Source of the DNA: Pristionchus mayeri
Taxonomy: Eukaryota > Nematoda > Chromadorea > Rhabditida > Neodiplogasteridae
DNA length: 64,000 nucleotides
NCBI GenBank assembly: GCA_036245805.1
Contig: BTRK01000005.1
Coordinates: 4,650,001-4,714,000 of the forward strand
Reading direction: 5' to 3'
Part shown: positions 1 to 12,200 of the stretch, piece by piece
How positions within the stretch are numbered: position 1 is the stretch's first letter
Layout of the letters: each line of letters opens with the position of its first letter
The notes under the pieces: generated by a model
Told to the model about the DNA's origin: nothing
Seen by the model: the letters and a program-made list of their open reading frames with translations, nothing else
The model's database searches: none
Translations under genes and position numbers: made by a program

Positions 1-199
1 ATAGTTTATAAAAATAAGTAAAACAAAAGAAAAGTATGATTTTCGAACATAGTTCGTCCAAAAGTTCATGAACTTTTCAACGACCTGGTTAGAGAAAGAG
101 AGATAGTACACGAACAGGAGAGAATCAGAAGTTCGCGAACTTTTTACGCAACTTTTTACGCAACTTTTCTCGCACATTTCTGACAGATTAAACAAGCCG
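1..199. other. Intron sequence upstream of the array
   Basis: No exon is visible. The sequence is AT-rich and probably lies in the intron that precedes the first array exon, because the array-type intron end (ATGCCTAATCAC...TTTCCAG) begins at about 201. A short direct repeat (TTTTTACGCAACTTTTTACGC) lies near 138-165. The 5' end of the gene is outside the window. Confidence 0.6.
60..77. repeat. 18-bp perfect palindrome
   Basis: AAAAGTTCATGAACTTTT is its own reverse complement. A related half (AGTTCGCGAACTTTTT) lies at about 130-145. It could be a factor-binding site or chance in AT-rich DNA; no function is assigned. Confidence 0.5.
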
Positions 200-223
200 A
201 ATGCCTAATCACTTTATTTCCAG

Positions 224-3200
224 AAGCGTGCGAGGAGGGAAGAGTGCAGAAGGGAAACAAGTGCGAATGTAAGCCGTTCTACGAGGAAGTCGATGAGCTC
301 ACATGCGGTAAGTTTTCAACCAATGGAATATTCCTCATTTTGAGCTAAGGAATAACTGGATATCAATATTGCAGAACCTCCCAAATGCCAGCACAATGAG
401 GAATTCGATCCGGTAGAGGGATGCATTCCAAGTTAGTATTTTCAGTAGCTACACAAAATTGGTTGTTTACAATGCCTAATCACTTTATTTCCTGAAGCGT
501 GCGGGGAGGGAAGAGTGAAGAAGGGAAACAAATGCGAATGTAAGCCGTTCTACGAGGAAGTCGATGAGCTCACATGTGGTAAGTTTTCAACCAATGGAAT
601 ATTCCTCGTTTTGAGCTAAGGAATAACTGGATATCAATATTGCAGAACCTCCCAAATGCCAGCACAATGAGGAATTCGATCCGGTAGAGGGATGCATTCC
701 AAGTTAGTATTTTCAGTAGCTACACAAAATTGGTTGTTTACAATGCCTAATCACTTTATTTCCAGAAGCATGCGAGGAGGGAAGAGTGAAGAAGGGAAAC
801 AAATGCGAATGTAAGCCGTTCTACGAGGAAGTCGATGAGCTCACATGTGGTAAGTTTTCAACCAATGGAATATTCCTCGTTTTGAGCTAAGGAATAACTG
901 GATATCAATATTGCAGAACCTCCCAAATGCAAGCACAATGAGGAATTCGATCCGGTAGAGGGATGCATTCCAAGTTAGTATTTTCAGTAGCTACACAAAA
1001 TTGGTTGTTTACAATGCCTAATCACTTTATTTCCAGAAGCGTGCGGGGAGGGAAGAGTGAAGAAGGGAAACAATTGCGAATGTAAGCCGTTCTACGAGGA
1101 AGTCGATGAGCTCACATGTGGTAAGTTTTCAACCAATGGAATATTCCTCATTTTGAGCTAAGGAATAACTGGATATCAATATTGCAGAAACTCCCAAATG
1201 CAAGCACAATGAGGAATTCGATCCGGTAGAGGGATGCATTCCAAGTTAGTATTTTCAGTAGCTACACAAAATTGGTTGTTTACAATGCCTAATCACTTTA
1301 TTTCCAGAAGCGTGCGGGGAGGGAAGAGTGAAGAAGGGAAACAATTGCGAATGTAAGCCGTTCTACGAGGAAGTCGATGAGCTCACATGTGGTAAGTTTT
1401 CAACCAATGGAATATTCCTCATTTTGAGCTAAGGAATAACTGGATATCAATATTGCAGAACCTCCCAAATGCCAACACAATGAGGAATTCGATCCGGTAG
1501 AGGGATGCATTCCAAGTTAGTATTTTCAGTAGCTACACAAAATTGGTTTTTTACAATGCCTAATCACTTTATTTCCAGAAGCGTGCGAGGAGGGAAGAGT
1601 GCAGAAGGGAAATAAGTGCGAATGTAAGCCGTTCTACGAGGAAGTCGATGAGCTCACATGTGGTAAGTTTTCAACCAATGGAATATTCCTCATTTTGAGC
1701 TAAGGAATAACTGGATATCAATATTGCAGAACCTCCCAAATGCCAGCACAATGAGGAATTCGATCCGGTAGAGGGATGCATTCCAAGTTAGTATTTTCAG
1801 TAGCTACACAAAATTGGTTGTTTACAATGCCTAATCACTTTATTTCCTGAAGCGTGCGGGGAGGGAAGAGTGAAGAAGGGAAACAAATGCGAATGTAAGC
1901 CGTTCTACGAGGAAGTCGATGAGCTCACATGTGGTAAGTTTTCAACCAATGGAATATTCCTCGTTTTGAGCTAAGGAATAACTGGATATCAATATTGCAG
2001 AACCTCCCAAATGCCAGCACAATGAGGAATTCGATCCGGTAGAGGGATGCATTCCAAGTTAGTATTTTCAGTAGCTACACAAAATTGGTTGTTTACAATG
2101 CCTAATCACTTTATTTCCAGAAGCGTGCGGGGAGGGAAAAGTGAAGAAGGGAAACAAATGCGAATGTAAGCCGTTCTACGAGGAAGTCGATGAGCTCACA
2201 TGTGGTAAGTTTTCAACCAATGGAATATTCCTCATTTTGAGCTAAGGAATAACTGGATATCAATATTGCAGAACCTCCCAAATGCAAGCACAATGAGGAA
2301 TTCGATCCGGTAGAGGGATGCATTCCAAGTTAGTATTTTCAGTAGCTACACAAAATTGGTTGTTTACAATGCCTAATCACGTTATTTCCAGAAGCATGCG
2401 TGGAGGGAAGAGTGAAGAAGGGAAACAAATGCGAATGTAAGCCGTTCTACGAGGAAGTCGATGAGCTCACATGTGGTAAGTTTTCAACCAATGGAATATT
2501 CCTCGTTTTGAGCTAAGGAATAACTGGATATCAATATTGCAGAACCTCCCAAATGCCAGCACAATGAGGAATTCGATCCGGTAGAGGGATGCATTCCAAG
2601 TTAGTATTTTCAGTAGCTACACAAAATTGGTTGTTTACAATGCCAAATCACTTTATTTCCAGAAGCGTGCGGGGAGGGAAAAGTGAAGAAGGGAAACAAA
2701 TGCGAATGTAAGCCGTTCTACGAGGAAGTCGATGAGCTCACATGTGGTAAGTTTTCAACCAATGGAATATTCCTCGTTTTGAGCTAAGGAATAACTGGAT
2801 ATCAATATTGCAGAACCTCCCAAATGCCAGCACAATGAGGAATTCGATCCGGTAGAGGGATGCATTCCAAGTTAGTATTTTCAGTAGCTACACAAAATTG
2901 GTTGTTTACAATGCCTAATCACTTTATTTCCAGAAGCGTGCGGGGAGGGAAGAGTGAAGAAGGGAAACAAATGCGAATGTAAGCCGTTCTACGAGGAAGT
3001 CGATGAGCTCACATGTGGTAAGTTTTCAACCAATGGAATATTCCTCGTTTTGAGCTAAGGAATAACTGGATATCAATATTGCAGAACCTCCCAAATGCCA
3101 GCACAATGAGGAATTCGATCCGGTAGAGGGATGCATTCCAAGTTAGTATTTTCAGTAGCCACACAAAATTGGTTGTTTACAATGCCTAATCACTTTATTT

Positions 3201-6200
3201 CCAGAAGCGTGCGGGGAGGGAAAAGTGAAGAAGGGAAACAAATGCGAATGTAAGCCGTTCTACGAGGAAGTCGATGAGCTCACATGTGGTAAGTTTTCAA
3301 CCAATGGAATATTCCTCGTTTTGAGCTAAGGAATAACTGGATATCAATATTGCAGAACCTCCCAAATGCAAGCACAATGAGGAATTCGATCCGGTAGAGG
3401 GATGCATTCCAAGTTAGTATTTTCAGTAGCTACACAAAATTGGTTGTTTACAATGCCTAATCACGTTATTTCCAGAAGCATGCGTGGAGGGAAGAGTGAA
3501 GAAGGGAAACAAATGCGAATGTAAGCCGTTCTACGAGGAAGTCGATGAGCTCACATGTGGTAAGTTTTCAACCAATGGAATATTCCTCGTTTTGAGCTAA
3601 GGAATAACTGGATATCAATATTGCAGAACCTCCCAAATGCCAGCACAATGAGGAATTCGATCCGGTAGAGGGATGCATTCCAAGTTAGTATTTTCAGTAG
3701 CCACACAAAATTGGTTGTTTACAATGCCTAATCACTTTATTTCCAGAAGCGTGCGGGGAGGGAAAAGTGAAGAAGGGAAACAAATGCGAATGTAAGCCGT
3801 TCTACGAGGAAGTCGATGAGCTCACATGTGGTAAGTTTTCAACCAATGGAATATTCCTCGTTTTGAGCTAAGGAATAACTGGATATCAATATTGCAGAAC
3901 CTCCCAAATGCAAGCACAATGAGGAATTCGATCCGGTAGAGGGATGCATTCCAAGTTAGTATTTTCAGTAGCTAAACAAAATTGGTTGTTTACAATGCCT
4001 AATCACGTTATTTCCAGAAGCATGCGTGGAGGGAAGAGTGAAGAAGGGAAACAAATGCGAATGTAAGCCGTTCTACGAGGAAGTCGATGAGCTCACATGT
4101 GGTAAGTTTTCAACCAATGGAATATTCCTCGTTTTGAGCTAAGGAATAACTGGATATCAATATTGCAGAACCTCCCAAATGCCAGCACAATGAGGAATTC
4201 GATCCGGTAGAGGGATGCATTCCAAGTTAGTATTTTCAGTAGCTACACAAAATTGGTTGTTTACAATGCCAAATCACTTTATTTCCAGAAGCGTGCGGGG
4301 AGGGAAAAGTGAAGAAGGGAAACAAATGCGAATGTAAGCCGTTCTACGAGGAAGTCGATGAGCTCACATGTGGTAAGTTTTCAACCAATGGAATATTCCT
4401 CGTTTTGAGCTAAGGAATAACTGGATATCAATATTGCAGAACCTCCCAAATGCCAGCACAATGAGGAATTCGATCCGGTAGAGGGATGCATTCCAAGTTA
4501 GTATTTTCAGTAGCTACACAAAATTGGTTGTTTACAATGCCTAATCACTTTATTTCCAGAAGCGTGCGGGGAGGGAAGAGTGAAGAAGGGAAACAAATGC
4601 GAATGTAAGCCGTTCTACGAGGAAGTCGATGAGCTCACATGTGGTAAGTTTTCAACCAATGGAATATTCCTCGTTTTGAGCTAAGGAATAACTGGATATC
4701 AATATTGCAGAACCTCCCAAATGCCAGCACAATGAGGAATTCGATCCGGTAGAGGGATGCATTCAAAGTTAGTATTTTCAGTAGCCACACAAAATTGGTT
4801 GTTTACAATGCCTAATCACTTTATTTCCAGAAGCGTGCGGGGAGGGAAAAGTGAAGAAGGGAAACAAATGCGAATGTAAGCCGTTCTACGAGGAAGTCGA
4901 TGAGCTCACATGTGGTAAGTTTTCAACCAATGGAATATTCCTCGTTTTTGAGCTAAGGAATAACTGGATATCAATATTGCAGAACCTCCCAAATGCAAGC
5001 ACAATGAGGAATTCGATCCGGTAGAGGGATGCATTCCAAGTTAGTATTTTCAGTAGCTACACAAAATTGGTTGTTTACAATGCCTAATCACTTTATTTCC
5101 AGAAGCGTGCGGGGAGGGAAAAGTGAAGAAGGGAAACAAATGCGAATGTAAGCCGTTCTACGAGGAAGTCGATGAGCTCACATGTGGTAAGTTTTCAACC
5201 AATGGAATATTCCTCGTTTTGAGCTAAGGAATAACTGGATATCAATATTGCAGAACCTCCCAAATGCCAGCACAATGAGGAATTCGATCCGGTAGAGGGA
5301 TGCATTCCAAGTTAGTATTTTCAGTAGCCACACAAAATTGGTTGTTTACAATGCCTAATCACTTTATTTCCAGAAGCGTGCGGGGAGGGAAAAGTGAAGA
5401 AGGGAAACAAATGCGAATGTAAGCCGTTCTACGAGGAAGTCGATGAGCTCACATGTGGTAAGTTTTCAACCAATGGAATATTCCTCGTTTTGAGCTAAGG
5501 AATAACTGGATATCAATATTGCAGAACCTCCCAAATGCCAGCACAATGAGGAATTCGATCCGGTAGAGGGATGCATTCCAAGTTAGTATTTTCAGTAGCT
5601 ACACAAAATTGGTTGTTTACAATGCCTAATCACTTTATTTCCAGAAGCGTGTGAGGAAGGAAGAGTGAAGAAGGGAAACAAATGCGAATGTAAGCCATTC
5701 TACGAGGAAGTCGATGAGCTCACATGTGGTAAGTTTTCAACCAATGGAATATTCCTCGTTTTGAGCTAAGGAATAACTGGATATCAATATTGCAGAACCT
5801 CCCAAATGCAAGCACAATGAGGAATTCGATCCGGTAGAGGGATGCATTCCAAGTTAGTATTTTCAGTAGCTACACAAAATTGGTTGTTTACAATGCCTAA
5901 TCACTTTATTTCCAGAAGCGTGTGAGGAAGAGTGAAGAAGGGAAACAAATGCGAATGTAAGCCATTCTACGAGGAAGTCGATGAGCTCACATGTGGTAAG
6001 TTTTCAACCAATGGAATATTCCTCGTTTTGAGCTAAGGAATAACTGGATATCAATATTGCAGAACCTCCCAAATGCAAGCACAATGAGGAATTCGATCCG
6101 GTAGAGGGATGCATTCCAAGTTAGTATTTTCAGTAGCTACACAAAATTGGTTGTTTACAATGCCTAATCACGTTATTTCCAGAAGCATGCGTGGAGGGAA

Positions 6201-9200
6201 GAGTGAAGAAGGGAAACAAATGCGAATGTAAGCCGTTCTACGAGGAAGTCGATGAGCTCACATGTGGTAAGTTTTCAACCAATGGAATATTCCTCGTTTT
6301 GAGCTAAGGAATAACTGGATATCAATATTGCAGAACCTCCCAAATGCCAGCACAATGAGGAATTCGATCCGGTAGAGGGATGCATTCCAAGTTAGTATTT
6401 TCAGTAGCCACACAAAATTGGTTGTTTACAATGCCTAATCACTTTATTTCCAGAAGCGTGCGGGGAGGGAAAAGTGAAGAAGGGAAACAAATGCGAATGT
6501 AAGCCGTTCTACGAGGAAGTCGATGAGCTCACATGTGGTAAGTTTTCAACCAATGGAATATTCCTCGTTTTGAGCTAAGGAATAACTGGATATCAATATT
6601 GCAGAACCTCCCAAATGCAAGCACAATGAGGAATTCGATCCGGTAGAGGGATGCATTCCAAGTTAGTATTTTCAGTAGCTAAACAAAATTGGTTGTTTAC
6701 AATGCCTAATCACGTTATTTCCAGAAGCATGCGTGGAGGGAAGAGTGAAGAAGGGAAACAAATGCGAATGTAAGCCGTTCTACGAGGAAGTCGATGAGCT
6801 CACATGTGGTAAGTTTTCAACCAATGGAATATTCCTCGTTTTGAGCTAAGGAATAACTGGATATCAATATTGCAGAACCTCCCAAATGCCAGCACAATGA
6901 GGAATTCGATCCGGTAGAGGGATGCATTCCAAGTTAGTATTTTCAGTAGCTACACAAAATTGGTTGTTTACAATGCCAAATCACTTTATTTCCAGAAGCG
7001 TGCGGGGAGGGAAAAGTGAAGAAGGGAAACAAATGCGAATGTAAGCCGTTCTACGAGGAAGTCGATGAGCTCACATGTGGTAAGTTTTCAACCAATGGAA
7101 TATTCCTCGTTTTGAGCTAAGGAATAACTGGATATCAATATTGCAGAACCTCCCAAATGCCAGCACAATGAGGAATTCGATCCGGTAGAGGGATGCATTC
7201 CAAGTTAGTATTTTCAGTAGCTACACAAAATTGGTTGTTTACAATGCCTAATCACTTTATTTCCAGAAGCGTGCGGGGAGGGAAGAGTGAAGAAGGGAAA
7301 CAAATGCGAATGTAAGCCGTTCTACGAGGAAGTCGATGAGCTCACATGTGGTAAGTTTTCAACCAATGGAATATTCCTCGTTTTGAGCTAAGGAATAACT
7401 GGATATCAATATTGCAGAACCTCCCAAATGCCAGCACAATGAGGAATTCGATCCGGTAGAGGGATGCATTCAAAGTTAGTATTTTCAGTAGCCACACAAA
7501 ATTGGTTGTTTACAATGCCTAATCACTTTATTTCCAGAAGCGTGCGGGGAGGGAAAAGTGAAGAAGGGAAACAAATGCGAATGTAAGCCGTTCTACGAGG
7601 AAGTCGATGAGCTCACATGTGGTAAGTTTTCAACCAATGGAATATTCCTCGTTTTTGAGCTAAGGAATAACTGGATATCAATATTGCAGAACCTCCCAAA
7701 TGCAAGCACAATGAGGAATTCGATCCGGTAGAGGGATGCATTCCAAGTTAGTATTTTCAGTAGCTACACAAAATTGGTTGTTTACAATGCCTAATCACTT
7801 TATTTCCAGAAGCGTGCGGGGAGGGAAAAGTGAAGAAGGGAAACAAATGCGAATGTAAGCCGTTCTACGAGGAAGTCGATGAGCTCACATGTGGTAAGTT
7901 TTCAACCAATGGAATATTCCTCGTTTTGAGCTAAGGAATAACTGGATATCAATATTGCAGAACCTCCCAAATGCCAGCACAATGAGGAATTCGATCCGGT
8001 AGAGGGATGCATTCCAAGTTAGTATTTTCAGTAGCCACACAAAATTGGTTGTTTACAATGCCTAATCACTTTATTTCCAGAAGCGTGCGGGGAGGGAAAA
8101 GTGAAGAAGGGAAACAAATGCGAATGTAAGCCGTTCTACGAGGAAGTCGATGAGCTCACATGTGGTAAGTTTTCAACCAATGGAATATTCCTCGTTTTGA
8201 GCTAAGGAATAACTGGATATCAATATTGCAGAACCTCCCAAATGCCAGCACAATGAGGAATTCGATCCGGTAGAGGGATGCATTCCAAGTTAGTATTTTC
8301 AGTAGCTACACAAAATTGGTTGTTTACAATGCCTAATCACTTTATTTCCAGAAGCGTGTGAGGAAGGAAGAGTGAAGAAGGGAAACAAATGCGAATGTAA
8401 GCCATTCTACGAGGAAGTCGATGAGCTCACATGTGGTAAGTTTTCAACCAATGGAATATTCCTCGTTTTGAGCTAAGGAATAACTGGATATCAATATTGC
8501 AGAACCTCCCAAATGCAAGCACAATGAGGAATTCGATCCGGTAGAGGGATGCATTCCAAGTTAGTATTTTCAGTAGCTACACAAAATTGGTTGTTTACAA
8601 TGCCTAATCACTTTATTTCCAGAAGCGTGTGAGGAAGAGTGAAGAAGGGAAACAAATGCGAATGTAAGCCATTCTACGAGGAAGTCGATGAGCTCACATG
8701 TGGTAAGTTTTCAACCAATGGAATATTCCTCGTTTTGAGCTAAGGAATAACTGGATATCAATATTGCAGAACCTCCCAAATGCAAGCACAATGAGGAATT
8801 CGATCCGGTAGAGGGATGCATTCCAAGTTAGTATTTTCAGTAGCTAAACAAAATTGGTTGTTTACAATGCCTAATCACTTTATTTCCAGAAGCGTGTGAG
8901 GAAGGAAGAGTGAAGAAGGGAAACAAATGCGAATGTAAGCCATTCTACGAGGAAGTCGATGAGCTCACATGTGGTAAGTTTTCAACCAATGGAATATTCC
9001 TCGTTTTGAGCTAAGGAATAACTGGATATCAATATTGCAGAACCTCCCAAATGCAAGCACAATGAGGAATTCGATCCGGTAGAGGGATGCATTCCAAGTT
9101 AGTATTTTCAGTAGCTAAACAAAATCGGTTGTTTACAATGCCTAATCACTTTATTTCCAGAAGCGTGTGAGGAAGGAAGAGTGAAGAAGGGAAACAAATG

Positions 9201-12200
9201 CGAATGTAAGCCATTCTACGAGGAAGTCGATGAGCTCACATGTGGTAAGTTTTCAACCAATGGAATATTCCTCGTTTTGAGCTAAGGAATAACTGGATAT
9301 CAATATTGCAGAACCTCCCAAATGCAAGCACAATGAGGAATTCGATCCGGTAGAGGGATGCATTCCAAGTTAGTATTTTCAGTAGCTACACAAAATTGGT
9401 TGTTTACAATGCCTAATCACGTTATTTCCAGAAGCGTGCGGGGAGGGAAAAGTGAAGAAGGGAAACAAATGCGAATGTAAGCCGTTCTACGAGGAAGTCG
9501 ATGAGCTCACATGTGGTAAGTTTTCAACCAATGGAATATTCCTCGTTTTGAGCTAAGGAATAACTGGATATCAATATTGCAGAACCTCCCAAATGCCAGC
9601 ACAATGAGGAATTCGATCCGGTAGAGGGATGCATTCCAAGTTAGTATTTTCAGTAGCCACACAAAATTGGTTGTTTACAATGCCTAATCACTTTATTTCC
9701 AGAAGCGTGCGGGGAGGGAAAAGTGAAGAAGGGAAACAAATGCGAATGTAAGCCGTTCTACGAGGAAGTCGATGAGCTCACATGTGGTAAGTTTTCAACC
9801 AATGGAATATTCCTCGTTTTGAGCTAAGGAATAACTGGATATCAATATTGCAGAACCTCCCAAATGCCAGCACAATGAGGAATTCGATCCGGTAGAGGGA
9901 TGCATTCCAAGTTAGTATTTTCAGTAGCTACACAAAATTGGTTGTTTACAATGCCTAATCACTTTATTTCCAGAAGCGTGTGAGGAAGGAAGAGTGAAGA
10001 AGGGAAACAAATGCGAATGTAAGCCATTCTACGAGGAAGTCGATGAGCTCACATGTGGTAAGTTTTCAACCAATGGAATATTCCTCGTTTTGAGCTAAGG
10101 AATAACTGGATATCAATATTGCAGAACCTCCCAAATGCAAACACAATGAGGAATTCGATCCGGTAGAGGGATGCATTCCAAGTTAGTATTTTCAGTAGCT
10201 ACACAAAATTGGTTGTTTACAATGCCTAATCACTTTATTTCCAGAAGCGTGTGAGGAAGGAAGAATGAAGAAGGGAAACAAATGCGAATGTAAGCCATTC
10301 TACGAGGAAGTCGATGAGCTCACATGTGGTAAGTTTTCAACCAATGGAATATTCCTCGTTTTGAGCTAAGGAATAACTGGATATCAATATTGCAGAACCT
10401 CCCAAATGCAAGCACAATGAGGAATTCGATCCGGTAGAGGGATGCATTCCAAGTTAGTATTTTCAGTAGCTAAACAAAATTGGTTGTTTACAATGCCTAA
10501 TCACTTTATTTCCAGAAGCGTGTGAGGAAGGAAGAGTGAAGAAGGGAAACAAATGCGAATGTAAGCCATTCTACGAGGAAGTCGATGAGCTCACATGTGG
10601 TAAGTTTTCAACCAATGGAATATTCCTCGTTTTGAGCTAAGGAATAACTGGATATCAATATTGCAGAACCTCCCAAATGCCAGCACAATGAGGAATTCGA
10701 TCCGGTAGAGGGATGCATTCCAAGTTAGTATTTTCAGTAGCCACACAAAATTGGTTGTTTACAATGCCTAATCACTTTATTTCCAGAAGCGTGCGGGGAG
10801 GGAAAAGTGAAGAAGGGAAACAAATGCGAATGTAAGCCGTTCTACGAGGAAGTCGATGAGCTCACATGTGGTAAGTTTTCAACCAATGGAATATTCCTCG
10901 TTTTGAGCTAAGGAATAACTGGATATCAATATTGCAGAACCTCCCAAATGCCAGCACAATGAGGAATTCGATCCGGTAGAGGGATGCATTCCAAGTTAGT
11001 ATTTTCAGTAGCTACACAAAATTGGTTGTTTACAATGCCTAATCACTTTATTTCCAGAAGCGTGTGAGGAAGGAAGAGTGAAGAAGGGAAACAAATGCGA
11101 ATGTAAGCCATTCTACGAGGAAGTCGATGAGCTCACATGTGGTAAGTTTTCAACCAATGGAATATTCCTCGTTTTGAGCTAAGGAATAACTGGATATCAA
11201 TATTGCAGAACCTCCCAAATGCAAGCACAATGAGGAATTCGATCCGGTAGAGGGATGCATTCCAAGTTAGTATTTTCAGTAGCTACACAAAATTGGTTGT
11301 TTACAATGCCTAATCACTTTATTTCCAGAAGCGTGTGAGGAAGAGTGAAGAAGGGAAACAAATGCGAATGTAAGCCATTCTACGAGGAAGTCGATGAGCT
11401 CACATGTGGTAAGTTTTCAACCAATGGAATATTCCTCGTTTTGAGCTAAGGAATAACTGGATATCAATATTGCAGAACCTCCCAAATGCAAGCACAATGA
11501 GGAATTCGATCCGGTAGAGGGATGCATTCCAAGTTAGTATTTTCAGTAGCTAAACAAAATTGGTTGTTTACAATGCCTAATCACTTTATTTCCAGAAGCG
11601 TGTGAGGAAGGAAGAGTGAAGAAGGGAAACAAATGCGAATGTAAGCCATTCTACGAGGAAGTCGATGAGCTCACATGTGGTAAGTTTTCAACCAATGGAA
11701 TATTCCTCGTTTTGAGCTAAGGAATAACTGGATATCAATATTGCAGAACCTCCCAAATGCAAGCACAATGAGGAATTCGATCCGGTAGAGGGATGCATTC
11801 CAAGTTAGTATTTTCAGTAGCTACACCAAATTGGTTGTTTACAATGCCTAATCACGTTATTTCCAGAAGCATGCGAGGAGGGAAGAGTGCAGAAGGGAAA
11901 CAAGTGCGAATGTAAGCCGTTCTACGAGGAAGTCGATGAGCTCACATGTGGTAAGTTTTCAACCAATGGAATATTCCTCATTTTGAGCTAAGGAATAACT
12001 GGATATCAATATTGCAGAACCTCCCAAATGCCAGCACAATGAGGAATTCGATCCGGTAGAGGGATGCATTCCAAGTTAGTATTTTCAGTAGCTACACAAA
12101 ATTGGTTGTTTACAATGCCTAATCACTTTATTTCCAGAAGCGTGCGGGGAGGGAAGAGTGAAGAAGGGAAACAAATGCGAATGTAAGCCGTTCTACGAGG

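Larger units (their letters stand above)
3476..8822 (+). repeat. Ten-unit higher-order duplication inside the array
   Basis: Units 13-22 (from 3476) and units 23-32 (from 6183) carry the same ordered set of private variants. Examples are GCATGCGTGGAG exon starts, GCCAAATCAC in intron B of units 15 and 25, GCATTCAAAG in units 17 and 27, CGTTTTTGAGC in units 18 and 28, and the 4-nt exon deletion in units 22 and 32. The block is about 2707 bp. Units 39-42 repeat the end of the same pattern one further period on. Confidence 0.85.
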
